A stretch of DNA of 64,000 bases from Cristatella mucedo. Its lineage: Eukaryota; Bryozoa; Phylactolaemata; Cristatellidae. The notes beneath the pieces are model-generated. The model was not told the DNA's origin and made no database searches. It was given only the letters and a program-made list of their open reading frames with translations. The stretch spans positions 1,924,001 to 1,988,000 of the forward strand of contig WPIO01000043.1 of NCBI GenBank assembly GCA_009760855.2, given 5' to 3'. Positions within the stretch are counted from its first letter, which is position 1, and every line of letters starts with the position of its first letter. Shown here one piece after another: positions 21,968 through 33,601 of this stretch. The position numbers and the translations under genes were made by a program.

Positions 21968-22370
21968 CTGCTATTTCTTCACTCTTAGGCTCGAAATTCA
22001 TCACCTTTCAAAGTGCAAAGGTCCCTCGCACTGCAACATAAAATCCGTTTCGATCACTTGGTGGAAGGTTAAAAGACAGTGACACACTAGGATTGGTAAG
22101 ACGACGCTTGAAGGCAGAAGCAAAAGGCAGGCCTGAATAACACGTGAACGGCAAAAAAAGTCTGCAAACTGAGGTAGATGTGGCCACCGAGTAAGAGTTA
22201 ACCCGAGTATGATTTTGAGAGTAAGATTTAGCAATCAAGTCAAATTTAGAAAACAAGATCTAGCAAATCAAATACGATTTATGCAGTAAAATCTATCAAT
22301 CAGGTAGGATTTAGAGAGAAAGATTTAGCACTCAAGCCAGGCCAGCTTCACGTGGATTATAAATAATAAA
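21968..22370. other. upstream of RhoGEF exon 1
   Basis: 5' flank or first intron of the RhoGEF gene. No clear promoter motif, not CpG-rich, and no other gene. The overlapping short minus-strand frames at 22001-22256 have no recognisable content. Confidence 0.4.
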
Positions 22371-22535
22371 TCCCAGCTGATTAAACAGCCTCTTTTTGTA
22401 TAGCGACAGTAGAGCCTTTACAGCTATCACCACTGCTTGCAGTGGTGATAAAGAATAGCCCACCGCAGGAATCGAACCCACGACCTCGGGACCGAGGTCG
22501 TGAAAGCAACCGCCTTACCTAGTGTGCCATCACGG
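22371..22535 (-). mobile_element. full-length tRNA-derived SINE
   Basis: On the minus strand: A box TGGCACACTAGG, a hairpin-forming GACCTCGGTCCCGAGGTC, a B box GGTTCGATTCC, then a body with the palindromic CACCACTGCAAGCAGTGGTG, ending CGCTATACAAAAAGAGGC and TGTTTAATCAGC. It is about 95% identical to the plus-strand copy at 46556-46724, so the family was recently mobile. SINEs need a partner LINE for movement. Confidence 0.88.
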
Positions 22536-23474
22536 ATTATGAGTGCAGCTAGTGTCTACAGAGCCAGCCCGATGAGCATCATAGCATTAGACAGTATTGT
22601 CAAAGCCGGCCTTGCCGTTGCTGCTTCCACTCGAGGCAAAGTACCAAAAGTCGAACGAAACTGCCTGCCTTAGTTTTGGCTTTAGATAGAGCTTTGACAC
22701 AGGCATGGAGCCCTATTTTTAGTTAGCATCACAGCCAGGCCCAGTGCCCTCGGTCCCTTGACAACGCTAGAAAGGCTGCTGGCAGCTTGCTCAGCAGCTC
22801 CCCAAAGAACTGCTTAATTTAATCGCACGGCAGCACAGCAGCACTACTTCCAAGCAAGCACTCTGTCGGCAAGCTTGCTTCAGCAGGTCTCACACAGCCA
22901 ATCGCTCTTCATCACCGACCTTGGTGTTTGAAGCAGATAAGCAAGCAGAAAAGAAATAAGATGGGTGAACTGCACCACAGGGTTGTTTAGCACAGCTACT
23001 GTCAAGCAAGTATTCTGTGGGCAGCTTTTTCGACAGGTGGCTTCTTGTCTGATCGTTGGTAAGGTGGCTTGAAACAGGTACAAATGAACTTTTTTTGACA
23101 ACATAAATATAATAAAGCTCGACTTTAGATCTCTTCATGGTCTTACTTCTGCCTAGCTATCCAGACTACATCCCAATCAGACGAGGCATCGTGCCAACCA
23201 CTCTTTTGACATACTGACGTTCTGACAAAGCTCCAACTCAATGAGCAGTGCCCACTCTAACAATAGAGCTGCTCCAGTGAATCGAGACCACTTTTGTTTA
23301 GAGCAGCTTGTGTTTGCAGCAGGTGACCTTTGGACGATTTCATTTGAGCAGCTTCTGGAAAAACTAAGCCAGCCTCTCCTAGTCGTCAGCCCAATTCGAT
23401 CTGCTGGCTTTTCTATAATCCAGTAAAACTTCCAGGCTGGTTAGCAAAATCTCTCTGGTTCAGCCTTCATATCT
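22536..23474. other. no supported gene
   Basis: No domain, splice pair or repeat seen. Short frames at 22880-23138 and 23241-23426 have no recognisable content. Confidence 0.45.
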
Positions 23475-23999
23475 AATAATAATAATAATAGTAGTAAACT
23501 AGAAAAATTGCCCTCAGAGAACTCAATCCCTTTCTAAGTGCTTTACATTTGCTGCAAAGGAAACACAATCAAATGCTTAGTGGTATCATGCTTGATAAAC
23601 AACATGAATAACATGGTTAGGGGTGACATGTAGAGGGTCAGCGTGCAAGTGTGGTTTGTGGAAGCATGCAGTGTCAGCAGGCATAAGCACATAAAGGATG
23701 AATCACAGGGACACACTAAATGCTGACATAATTAGCGAAATGTTTTTTTTAATGTGTAAGGTCAAGGGATGCTGTAACATGGGTCGGGAGTTAGTTCCAG
23801 GTTTTTGAAGCATGCAAACTAAAGGCATGGTCTCCAAAGGATTTGAGATTTGTACAAGGTATGGGTAAACAATTGGATTCCGAAAAGCTGGTGATATGAT
23901 GCTAGGTGGGTGCGTTATTAATTTCTTTTCGAATGTGGTCGTCAAGTCAGGGTATGTCGTGACCCGAGTCGGGAGGGAGTTCCAGGCTTTGGGAGCTTT
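23475..23999 (-). mobile_element. LINE family A fragment, internally rearranged
   Basis: Minus-strand tail at 23475-23495 followed by 3' non-coding and a little coding sequence. At about 23910 the homology restarts from an earlier point (the ATGTGGTC / GTTCCAGGCTTTGGGAGC segment occurs at 23754-23820 and again at 23934-23998). The copy therefore carries a partial internal duplication, or two overlapping insertions. Confidence 0.75.
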
Positions 24000-24228
24000 G
24001 AGTCTTATCCCATGAGCTCATGCCCACACCATAGCCAACCCAGTGTCACTGAGCTGCCCAGTGCAGGGCAGCACCCAGGGTGTCTCTGGCCACCACCTGC
24101 TGAACAGCCTTGACACCTCAGAAACAGTTGACTAGCTTCAAAGCTGGCTGGAGGAGTGGTCTAAATTACAGATTACCAAACCGAGTGGTCGTGGTGTGTT
24201 AAGGTGTGTGTTTGTGTGTCTGTTTGAG

Positions 24229-24231
<3 letters not shown>

Positions 24232-24304
<73 letters not shown>
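24232..24304. repeat. (TG)n microsatellite
   Basis: About 36 uninterrupted TG units, with a GTGTGT-rich left shoulder from 24190. Confidence 0.97.
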
Positions 24305-24306
<2 letters not shown>

Positions 24307-24393
24307 TGCCTCTGCAAGCTCCTGATACCCTTGTATATTCTCTCTTGGGATTGAGAGAGAGAAAGCAAGAAACTGAGTAAACCATAACGAGAT

Positions 24394-24397
<4 letters not shown>

Positions 24398-24448
<51 letters not shown>

Positions 24449-24496
24449 GAGCAGTGAGAATCAAACAAACATAGAGAGGGAGAGAGAGAGAGAGCA
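24398..24496. repeat. (GA)n microsatellite pair
   Basis: (GA)n runs at about 24400-24445 and 24474-24494, separated by unique sequence. Confidence 0.93.
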
Positions 24497-25439
24497 GAGC
24501 AGAGGTGCTCTGAAACAAAACAAGGAACTAGGCACCTGACCTGGGTGTAGGCTAGGGCCGAATATTCACCAAAAGCCTCGGTGCTCCAGAGCATGGACTA
24601 GAGGGGCTACACAGCAGGCTGCAAAATAATGGGGCAGCTGAAGCTTCCTGCGACCGTTGAAGCATGCATCACTGGGCAAGCTTCAGAGGCTGAGCAACAT
24701 GGGTGGGGGGGCAGTTACCCCCCCCCACCACAGCTGGGCAGCAACCTGGACCGCCCCCTATTCCTATGCCCACCGACTGTCACCAACGAGGAAACTATGT
24801 CTAAATTCAGTTCGATTAGCAGCAGCCGAGTTCGTGTCGAACAAACTGTGATTTGTGCTACAATCTAATTAGTTTCGTGTCTACCCCTGCCTACATGAAA
24901 AATGTTGCCGGTCTTGCCTGCAGATAAAAATGCTGGCTCCACCACCGGCGGCAAGCTGCATGTTGGCTAGCAGGCGGCAGTGCATGCGGCACCCACTGCC
25001 AGCACAGAAGTCTGGGAGCTGGCGATGTCAGGCTAAACCGTAAGGTTGACATGGCCTGCAATTAGCCAGCAATTTTCAGTGGCCTAAAGCACGAAGGCGC
25101 CAGGATTTGCAAGCACCTCGGCAGTGCTGCCACGTCATGACTTTTTGTCAAGCACTCGGCTTACGACGAGGATGACGCGACAGCTTGCACCACAGGCTGG
25201 CAGGGCTGGAAGGTGCTGGGTAGCCCAGTGCAGCTTGCAGCCAGCGGCATTCCTGCAGGGGTCATGCGACAGTGGCTGCCTACTACTCTGAAGGCCACCT
25301 TTGGGTTTCGAAGCTGCCTGGGCTACTGCGAGCCTCCTTCCCCTCCCCACCCTTTCGGGTCGGGCATCCTACTCGGCTGCTCAGTGTCGTCTTTTCGGTC
25401 TCGAAGGGGCTAATGGGCTGCTCAGAGCCCACTTTGGGT
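24497..25439. other. no supported gene; rising GC toward CpG block
   Basis: A run of C at 24719-24728 facing G at 24705-24711 can pair. GC content increases from 24900 onward. Frames are short and unrecognised. Confidence 0.4.
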
Positions 25440-26360
25440 CTCGCCAGCGTACAACTGAGCCACTCTGAAAAACCCAACCTCGGTCTCGAAGCCCGTCGCT
25501 GGTTACGCGCGGACTTTAAGGAGACCGGCAGCCACGCAGCGCGCGAAGCTTTCGCTGGAGCGTTCGGCATGCGGGCGCCGGGCAGCGTCGCAGGGAAGCG
25601 ACCGCATTCTTACCGCGGCCCACCCAGCGGGTGCCGTTTCGGGCGTCCACCCAACAACCACGGTCGGCCGACGTAAGGTAACTTCCGCCTTTAGGCTTGA
25701 GCAAAACCTCGGCGCGATTAGAGCCGCTCGCTGGTTCCCAGTCCAACTCGCAGCCGCTATACTGCGGAGTGGGAGTGGGGAAGCTGCGCCAGAGGCCTCG
25801 GCTCGAACGGCGGCCGTCGGTGGTCGCGTCGCTCACGTGACGCACTAGCCCGGCCCCTGGTGCTGCGGCTGCTGCGAGCTAGCCTTTGTTGTTATGCCTA
25901 GTCCCCGTCTGAGCCGGATTGCGCAGATGCGGCGGACAGCGTCTTTCGCGTCAGTGTGTCAGTAGGAGTCTTTGGTTGCTTGCGTCATCGAATTTTCCAG
26001 CGTTGACTACGCTTTCCCGAAAATATTCCCGCCGGTATTGCGTAGCAGAGGGCGGAGGAAGGAAGTAGAAGCTCGACAAGCCGCGCTGCACTTACCCGCA
26101 CGGCATGACTTTACCCCGTCCCCAACCCTCGCGCCCACTAGGAAAATAGGACCGGGAAGTTGCGGCCCACGCTGCAGACATGCCCCGCCTTATTCAGACC
26201 GCCTTGGGTAACCGGCGCTCGGCAGCCCGCCCTAGCCGAGTTCGAAAAATTGGCGGGCTCTTTGCAGACCGTTCTGGCCGAATGCTCGTTACAATCAGCG
26301 CGACGACGCCAGCACTGAAAGCTAACGAAATGTATTCATTAAAGACGAAACCGTTGAAAC
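25440..26360. promoter_or_regulatory. CpG-rich block, candidate promoter
   Basis: Dense CG dinucleotides compared with the flanks. Open frames on both strands (plus 25272-25676, minus 25516-25845) are arginine/alanine/proline-rich and unrecognised. Candidate splice donors exist (AAG|GTAACT near 25678 on plus). It lies 3.5 kb upstream of the first coding exon of the minus-strand RhoGEF gene, so a promoter with an untranslated first exon is a reasonable inference. An unannotated plus-strand gene cannot be excluded. Confidence 0.4.
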
Positions 26361-26567
26361 AGTGGCAGGAGATCCTTTATTACTAAATGCAATCGGCGGC
26401 GATAGCAGCGGTGGCTCGTCAGCCGCTGTACAAAGTAGCTGTTAAATCAGCTGATATTTACTTTTGAAATGCTAGATCAGCTAAATTGTGACTGGTATTC
26501 ATTATTGCTTGTTCCTGAATTACAACGGTAATGAACCGATCTTACAATAATCTCCGGTCAAGGTCTA

Positions 26568-26677
26568 AAAATAATAATAATGCATTTTAAATAGCGAACT
26601 TTGAGAACTCAGTCTCTTTCTAGGCACTTTACACTTGCTGCAAAGGAAGCATGATCGAATGATAAGTGGTAGCAAAA
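26568..26677 (-). mobile_element. family A LINE 3' tail
   Basis: Only the last ~110 bp: an (ATT)n tail, then the CTCTTTCTAGGCACTTTACA block on plus. Very short 5'-truncated insertion. Confidence 0.75.
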
Positions 26678-27280
26678 AAGCAGAAGCCCTATAGTAGACA
26701 CTCGCCTGAGCTCCTGGCGTTGGCATAGGCGTTTAAGCTGAGCTGCGTTCTAATCCGACTAGCCCTACGGCAGTCGCCGAACATTACAGTCGCTATTGGA
26801 AGTCCGTCGCTGTCACTTTGACTTGTCTATGTTATGATATATAAAATGCATGTTAATGGGCGAAGGCTGTTCATCGCTGGCTGTTCAGCTACTGTCGGCA
26901 TACCTTCGCGAGTTGGTGCTGCACCAACTCGCTAGCCGCGATTAAAGGTCAACGGCTTCTCGGGTATACGTCATGCGTCGGCTGAGAATAGCACAATAGC
27001 CAGAGCTGTTTTTGCTGCCTACTTCTATCCGTACGTGGTAACAGCTGCAATCAGCTCTAAAATTTCGCTTGGAAGTACTGGATAATTGCCGATGACCCTT
27101 AGCAGTCATCTTGTGCTAGTTCTGTTGCTTGTGAATCGGTACCTGGACCTTTGAGAAGAAAGACGGAATTCTTTGAGTTACTTAGTGGACATGATATCAA
27201 GTCTTCGAACGATGAAGTAGCTGTCGTCTAAGCAAATCTTTGGTCTTCAAAAAATCCCTTGTTGAACTTTTGTGCATGTC
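26678..27280. other. no feature seen
   Basis: Intergenic sequence without recognisable coding or repeat content. Confidence 0.45.
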
Positions 27281-28013
27281 AATGTAATGTAATGTTCGTC
27301 TGTTATCAGCAAAGACATAAAGACTATGTGGGTATTATGCAGGAGAGTTTTATATAGCGTGCTGATAGCCTAAGCTGCTTTCGGTACGCATTCGGTAGCC
27401 AACTGACTTCATCTCACGCAACCAAAAGAAAGTGGGAAGCATAGCAGAGTCAGGAGAGCAGTTGAGGTAGTGAGTAGCATGGAAGTAGTAGCTCAGGACA
27501 TCTGAAAAAGATGAGCCATAGTCGGCAGCAGGAGAGTAATTGTCGTTGCGTAAGAATAGTAGAAGCCAGTTCCACAGTCTAGGACCTGCAGAGCCAAAGC
27601 TTCTGTTGCCAACGGTCTTTAAGCTGAGGAATGGAACAGCTAATTTATCGTCCGTACATGACCTGAGGGCACGAGGAGGCTGAAACTGGTGCATTAGTTC
27701 AGCTAGGTAAGGAGGAGTTAAGCCTAGGCGGTCCTTTTGGGCCAGCATAAGAACTTTATTCTGCATTCGTTGATCAACCGGCAGTCATCCTAGCTCTTTT
27801 AGCAAAGGAGACACGTGGTCAAACCAGTGGGACGTGAAAACTAGCCTCGCAGCCATAATCATAGCCAGCTACAGTGGCCTAGTTTTTTGGTAGCCCAGCT
27901 AAACGGAAATTACAATAATCAAGCCAAGATAGAACTAGGGAGCTAGTTAACTTTTTTTGCAAGCCACTGTGGAAGACAGCTCCTAATCATACACAGGGAT
28001 CGGACGTGACAGC
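27281..28013 (-). mobile_element. LINE family B fragment
   Basis: Minus-strand copy with the tail at 27281-27295. The frame 27766-27350 encodes QNKVLMLAQKDRLGLTPPYL, CTDDKLAVPFLSLKTVGNRS and the terminal block. More diverged than the copies at 18.7, 29.5, 32.7 and 53.3 kb. It extends to about 28013 with frameshifts. Confidence 0.85.
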
Positions 28014-28331
28014 AATTCCTTGCTTAACCAAAATTAAGTGAATTTGTGAATAGCATCGTTCTCACTGACCAAGAATTATGAATATACTCTTGCACCGTGA
28101 ATGAGAGGAGGCACCAATAGCTTCAGAGCAGCATGTAACATCAAGTAGACGTACTATTTTTGAGAGAATGACTCCCCTGGAGGCAGAGCTATGTAAAATT
28201 CTGGAGCAAAATTTAGAAATATTAACCGCAAATGAAACGGCAAACCAGCAGTTCGTTGAGAAGAATACTGATACTTCTACTTGGTTTTAATTGGAACATG
28301 TTTAATAGGGCTAGCGGAGTAAACTTACAAT

Positions 28332-28436
28332 AATAATGGCGACGATTTCAAGGGCTGTGTGGTGACCAACGTGGCCCATGAGCTCGTCAAAGTTAAAAAA
28401 TTCCTTAGTGAAATCGGGAAATCCTGTGTGCGGCTT
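28332..28436 (-). CDS. possible unassigned exon
   Basis: The minus strand shows an acceptor GTGGTTTTCAAG|, a 35-codon open stretch (GFPDFTKEFFNFDELMGHVG, then HHTALEIVAIII) and a strong donor ATT|GTAAGT, phase 0 at both ends. I cannot assign a family. The F-D-E-L-x-x-H-V-G pattern only faintly recalls the N-terminus of SLC22-type transporters. The opposite strand is also open. No partner exon was found. Confidence 0.3.
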
Positions 28437-28513
28437 GAAAACCACACTTTATGTTAATGTAGAAGAGCCAGGAAACGCCCTCTAATAACGCGAAGGTGCT
28501 AAGTGCTTAAGTC

Positions 28514-28798
28514 TTGGCGGATGACGTTTGGAACGAAGTTGTCGTTCTTCCTGAGCCGGTTACATCTACCACGAAGCCACAGGCTGCTGGACATTGTTAT
28601 AGACTGTTACTGTGTGAACTGTTGAGGTTATTGACGCATGACTCTGCACAGGCTGCAATCCTTCACATCGAGCCCATGGCTGATTTTGTCTGCAGTACGA
28701 GTGAAGCGACTATTACCAACTCTTGTCACGTGCCCGAAAAGGAGACTCCTTTCTGCGACGATGTACAGAGCAGTGATATGGCCGTGCCTCGAGTGCAA
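28514..28798 (+). CDS. unassigned open frame, possible exon
   Basis: About 95 codons of protein-like composition (ADDVWNEVVVLPEPV; CYRLLLCELLRLLTHDSAQA; ILHIEPMADFVCSTSEA) that run into a family B LINE at 28799. The apparent start is TTG, not ATG, and an in-frame stop lies just upstream, so it would have to be an internal exon with an acceptor near 28510 (GCTTAAG). No known domain. The minus strand is partly open too. Confidence 0.22.
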
Positions 28799-29042
28799 TA
28801 TATCTCCGCCGGTAACTCAACAAAGCTACAAAAACTATGTTGTTGTTAGTCAGGAGAGTTTCCATATCCCATGCAAAGCCTTGCGGCTTTTGGTACGCAT
28901 TCGGTAACCAACAGATAACTTTCTAACCCAACAAAAAGAGTATGGGAAGAATAGCTGGGTCATTATAGCAATTGAGGTTGTGAGTAGCATAAAAGTAGAA
29001 GCTCAGGATGGCTGAAACGGATGTCCCATAGTCATTTTCAGT
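28799..29042 (-). mobile_element. decayed family B LINE 3' end
   Basis: On plus it reads CTCCGCCGGTAACTCAACAA, then GGCTTTTGGTACGCATTCGG, matching the family B 3' end at about 75-80% by eye. Old copy, no open frame. Confidence 0.7.
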
Positions 29043-29505
29043 AAAGTAAAAGGATGTGCGATAGACAAAGGACTGTACAGGACTGGCACCGGCCGTTGTG
29101 TACAGCAATTTTCGAGCAAGGCACCTAAAAAAACTGATGGACTGACTCGCTCCCTTAGAGCTGTCTGGCTCTAAGTGCAAAGCTAAAATCGAGGCTGCCC
29201 CGATTAAAAACATGGCGCACAGCTGAACTGCATACAGAATTACTTCGGCTTGCATGCAGCCGAAATGTAGATTATGACGGGACCGGCTCCGAGGCGTTGT
29301 AAATAAGGAAACCAGAATAATATCTCGACAGCTACAAACCGGCAGCTACTAATAGCCGATATTTTACTGAAAGCAGCTTTCAAGTCTGGCTGTACTCTTG
29401 CATCGCTCAGCCGTCTGCTTGCAAAGTAAAAATGTCCCGATTGAGATATCTATAGCGGTCGGAGTATGCAAGTTTATTCACCACAGTTCTGCTGGACAAT
29501 CTGCT
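29043..29505. other. no feature seen
   Basis: Unique sequence between two family B copies. No gene or repeat recognised. Confidence 0.45.
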
Positions 29506-30189
29506 GGACTAGCTCTTTAGTTCTGTCTCGGCTTGATTATTGTAATTCCCTTTTGGTTGGGCTACCAAAGAAAGCTATTATGCCACTACAGCGGACTATG
29601 AATATGGCTGCAAGGCTGGTCTTAAAGTCCCAGCGGTTTGAGCACGTGTCTCCTTTGCTGAAAGAGCTAGGATGGTTGCCGGTTGAGCAAAGGATACGGA
29701 GCAAAGTTCTTACGCTGACCCACAAGGCCCGCCATGGCTTGGCTCCTTCTTACCTAGCTGAACTGCTACATCAGTTTCAGCCTGTTCACGCGCTCAGGTC
29801 CTGTGTGGACAATACATTAGCTGTCCCGTTCCTTCGCTTAAAGACAGTTGGCGACAGAAGCTTTAGCTCTGCAGGTCCTAGACTGTGGAACTCGCTTCCA
29901 CAATTCTTACGCAACGACATCTACTCTCCAACTGCTGAGTATGGCACATCTTTTTCAGCGGTCCTGAACTGCTACTTCTATGCTACTCACTACCTCAACT
30001 GCTCTCCTAACTCTGCTACACTTCCCACTTTCTCTTTGTTGCGTGAGACGAAGTCTGTTGGCTACCGAATGCGTACCGAAAGCCGCTTAGGCTGTAAGTG
30101 CGCTATACAAAACTCTCCTGCGTAACACCTACATGGTCTTTATGACTTTGTGGAGTTACAGACGGAGATACATTACATTACATTACATT
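29506..30189 (+). mobile_element. family B LINE with intact C-terminal frame
   Basis: Plus-strand copy. The frame ending at 30125 is open from the 5' junction to the natural end: LVLSRLDYCNSLLVGLPKKA, LKELGWLPVEQRIRSKVLTL, ARHGLAPSYLAELLHQF, GPRLWNSLPQFLRND, ending CAIQNSPA. It is followed by the 3' end and (CATTA)n. No frame damage in over 200 codons suggests a recent insertion. The reverse transcriptase domain itself is missing, so it cannot move on its own. Confidence 0.92.
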
Positions 30190-30537
30190 CCATTGGACCA
30201 CCACGAGTCTGTACCTACTGGGCCGTCAGGGCACAGTAGGTACAGTGCAGTGGCATGAACTAGTCTATGCCACTGCCTGCCAGACCTCCGTTCTTTGCAG
30301 TAATTATGGGGCTGGATTTCATGAGCGAGACTACATTCATTCCCCTACTGCCACACCCTTCGCTTTTGCTGAAGCGAAAACAACTGGCACGATTCCATGC
30401 GTATCAGAAGAGTAAAACTGACCACACTTCCTATCAGGGGCCACTGAAACAATCGTTCTACCCTTGGGAAATATTATGAGCACGTCAACGTCCTAAGATG
30501 TACGCATTCCGTGTTATTTATATACATATATGTAAGT

Positions 30538-30540
<3 letters not shown>
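30190..30540. other. no feature seen
   Basis: Unique sequence upstream of a TA microsatellite. Short unrecognised frame at 30267-30479. Confidence 0.45.

Positions 30541-30600
<60 letters not shown>
30541..30600. repeat. (TA)n microsatellite
   Basis: About 30 TA units, preceded by TATACATATATG. Confidence 0.95.
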
Positions 30601-30602
<2 letters not shown>

Positions 30603-30780
30603 CGTGATGAGGCTTCGTTCTACGGCGAATCTGAATTATCTTCCTTGTCTAGCTAGAGAAAGAGACCACAAGCTTCCGTGTGGTGTCTTATGCAAAAGCG
30701 CACTCAATGTAGCCTGCATTTTACTGAAAAGATCGGAAACTGACAGAGACCGAACACCCCACCTCTGCTGCCTGCGTATT

Positions 30781-30940
30781 GAAGTGAGTTCCACAGCCTG
30801 GGACTTGGAGAGCGAGAGCTCCCGTCGCCGCTGATCTTTAAGTGTAGGAGAGGAGCGGCTAATTTATTTTCCCCAGAGAGCCTAACGCTCTGATGAGGCT
30901 GAAAGTGGTGCGGCAGCAGCTCAGCAAGGTAGGTGAAGGT
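30781..30940 (-). mobile_element. decayed family B LINE fragment
   Basis: The segment GAGTTCCACAGCCTGGGACT on plus and the following AGCGGCTAATTTATTTTCC and CTGATGAGGCTGAAA match the middle of family B (GTTCCACAGTCTAGGACCTG region). Both ends are lost. Old. Confidence 0.6.
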
Positions 30941-31427
30941 TGAGATGCTGCATCGAGTGATTCAGCTGCAGCGCAGCGTGCAACAGCGTGCCTGTATGGG
31001 GCCGCTTGTAAAGCAGGCGCTACGACTGCGGTCGGTATTGCAAGACAAATGACAAGCTCGAGCAGCGACACTGGATGACGCTCGGAAGATGAACCCGAAA
31101 TGCGCGAGTGCCAAAGCAAAGGATACTCTGTGAAAAGAAAAGGAAACGCTAGCGATGTAGCAAGCAGCTGATCTGGCTATGCAAAGGAGACTTGATCAAT
31201 AAGGAGATCGTCTAAGTACTTTTAAAAGCACTACAAAAGTCTTGGTTGGAGTATTGGAAGTAAGGATGACTATACTGCGAATTGCGTTATCTACTTCCTG
31301 CATCGCCCAGTCGGGCATTCTGAAAGTGTTGCGAATAGACGAGGTAGAACTAGCTGATGCGTTTTCTTTCTCGTGTAAAGCTAGTTTTGTAAGGTTTGAT
31401 GATAATAATAATAATAATATAATAATA
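30941..31427. other. no gene; ends in (AAT)n
   Basis: Unique sequence ending in an (AAT)n run at 31401-31427, which is the left half of a family A LINE tail now split by the Tigger insertion. Confidence 0.5.
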
Positions 31428-32034
31428 CAGTCGAATCTGTGTGCAAGAATATCGAAAATAGGAGTGCTCTGCTTATAAGAATACTATTTCTGCGTCCCAG
31501 ATTTTACTGCAAATTGTATTCAGTGGGAGCTTCGCTTAAACGAATTTTGAACATAAGAATACTGTGCGTATAAGAATAGGAGTTGAGTCTGACTACCAAT
31601 TTGTAATCTGATTAACTGTATACTTACCGCACTACCTGCCGCAGATTTGTTTTAAGGCGTCCCAGAGTAAGCGGCTCCACCCACACCGCTCTCGCTCGCC
31701 CGCCAAAAGCGCTGTGGGCGTTACGTCGGCGTAACGCTACGTCGGGTAAAAACACGTCACCAGTCCAGCGCATGCGTCAGCAGTACCTACTTTTAAGAAT
31801 ATGTCTGGCAGAACCCTTGCCCCGCGTCTGGGCTGGAGTCAACGCATTTGCTGCTGGTTGCTTGATAAGTTGTCTGCTCCGCGAAGCGCCATACTGAGCT
31901 TGCGAAGACGGTGCTAATTTTAGATCCACCAGCTGCCTATCAACCGGGATTTCGTGGTAGCGGTTTCGTCATTGTTTTGATTCAATCGCATTACCCCGTA
32001 GACGCGGCAGAGGTGCGAAGCGCCGCGCCGCCGA

Positions 32035-32340
32035 ATGCACTATCGTGGCCAAACAACTTCCGACCGTACCTTTAGTTGTCAGCAAGTACGCTTTGAATGC
32101 ACAGGAGGACGAGCAGTATGTCGAGGAGCAGCAGGAGGAGAAGGAGAACGTCAAGGAGGAGGACACGGGAATCGAAAAGGGAGACGAATAGGAGGAGGAG
32201 GACGTGACGGAGGGCGAGGGGAGGGTGAGGCGGAGGCGAAAGCGGAGGAATTGGAAGAAGAGGATGATAGCAGAAAAACGAGGAGTGGAGGAGGATATCG
32301 CTTGGATTGTTTATGAAGGTTTTGAATTGATCAGTTTTTT
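32035..32340 (+). other. acidic low-complexity frame inside Tigger
   Basis: A GA-rich stretch, open in more than one frame. One gives a Glu-rich peptide (EDEQYVEEQQEEKENVKEED). It lies between the left end and the DNA-binding domain. I cannot tell whether it belongs to the original transposase or is captured or expanded purine-rich DNA. Confidence 0.3.
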
Positions 32341-32680
32341 GGGCTACTATGTTAAGAGTGCGCTGCCGTGCATGAAAAAGACCTTTTCGTTGTAGTAGTT
32401 GCTGCGGTAGTGGCGTACGTTTGATTTTCCGTTATACGTAAATACTATATAGCAGCAGCCACGGCCTGCTGCTTTGAAAAGAAATACGCTTGCAAGTGAG
32501 AACAAGCTGCAAGTTTGGAGGCCTTTAAATCGAAAAAGCAACCGGCTATTGCTAAGGAGCTTAACGTGAGTCAGTCGACCATCTCCAAAATAAAGATGGC
32601 AGAAAAAGAGATTCACCATGAAGCCTTCATCAACTTGAACTTGAGCGGAAAAAGGAAATGGCGAATTCAAACTGGAGATG

Positions 32681-33449
32681 TAATGTATGTAATGTATCTC
32701 AGTCTGTAACTCCATAAAGCCATAAAGACCATGTAGGTGTTACGCAGGAGAGTTTTGTATAGCGAACTCACAGCCTAAGCGGCTTTCGGTACGCATTTGG
32801 TAGCCAACAGACTTCGTCTCACGCAACAAAGAGACAGTGAGAAGCATAGCAGAGTCAGGAGAGCAGTTGAGGTGCAGTGAGCAGCATGGAAATAGAACCT
32901 CAGGACCGCTGAAAAGGATGAGCCATAGTCGGCAGTCGGAGAGTACTTGTCGTTGCATGAGAATTGTGGAAGCGAGTTCCACAGTCTAGGACCTGCAGAG
33001 CTAAAGCTTCTGTCGCCAACTGTCTTTAAGCGAAGGAACGGGACAGCTAATTTATTGTCCACACAGGACCTGAGGGCGTGAACAGACTGAAACTGATGCA
33101 GCAGTTCAGCTAGGTAAGAAGGAGCCAAGCCATGGCGGGCCTTGTGGGTCAGTGTAAGAACTTCGCTCTGTATTCTTTGCTCAACCGGCAACCATCCTAG
33201 CTCTTTCAGCAAAGGAGACACGTGCTCAAACCGCTGGGACTTGAAGACTAGCCTTGCAGCCATATTCATAGTCAGCTGTAGTGGCCTAATAGCTTTCTTT
33301 GGCAGCCCAGCCAAAAGGGAATTACAATAATCAAGCCGAGACAGAACTAGAGAGCTAGTTAAATTTTTTTTCATGCCACTGTGGGAGACAGCTCCTAATC
33401 TTGGATAAGGATCGGATGCGATGGCTAGCTGTAGAGGCAGTCTTCTGAT
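32681..33449 (-). mobile_element. family B LINE nested in Tigger
   Basis: Minus-strand copy flanked by the direct repeat GAGATG (32675-32680 and 33450-33455), a clean target-site duplication. The frame 33374-32775 encodes KKNLTSSLVLSRLDYCNSLL through GPRLWNSLPQF, with one frameshift near the end. High similarity to the copies at 18.7 and 53.3 kb marks it as young. Confidence 0.95.
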
Positions 33450-33601
33450 GAGATGTTGCCGATGTGCTGATGGAATGGTTTTATCAAATGCGGCAGCAAA
33501 CTGCTGTGATCAATGGCCCATTTATGATTGAGAAGAAAGCTAGCAGCTAGTTGTAACGCCCGGCTGTACGCCATTTGTTCCGACAAATGGCTGGCTATAC
33601 A

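Noticed and set aside
29466-30125. 219-codon frame as a host gene
   Set aside because: It is the C-terminal part of a family B LINE ORF2, present in many copies in the window.
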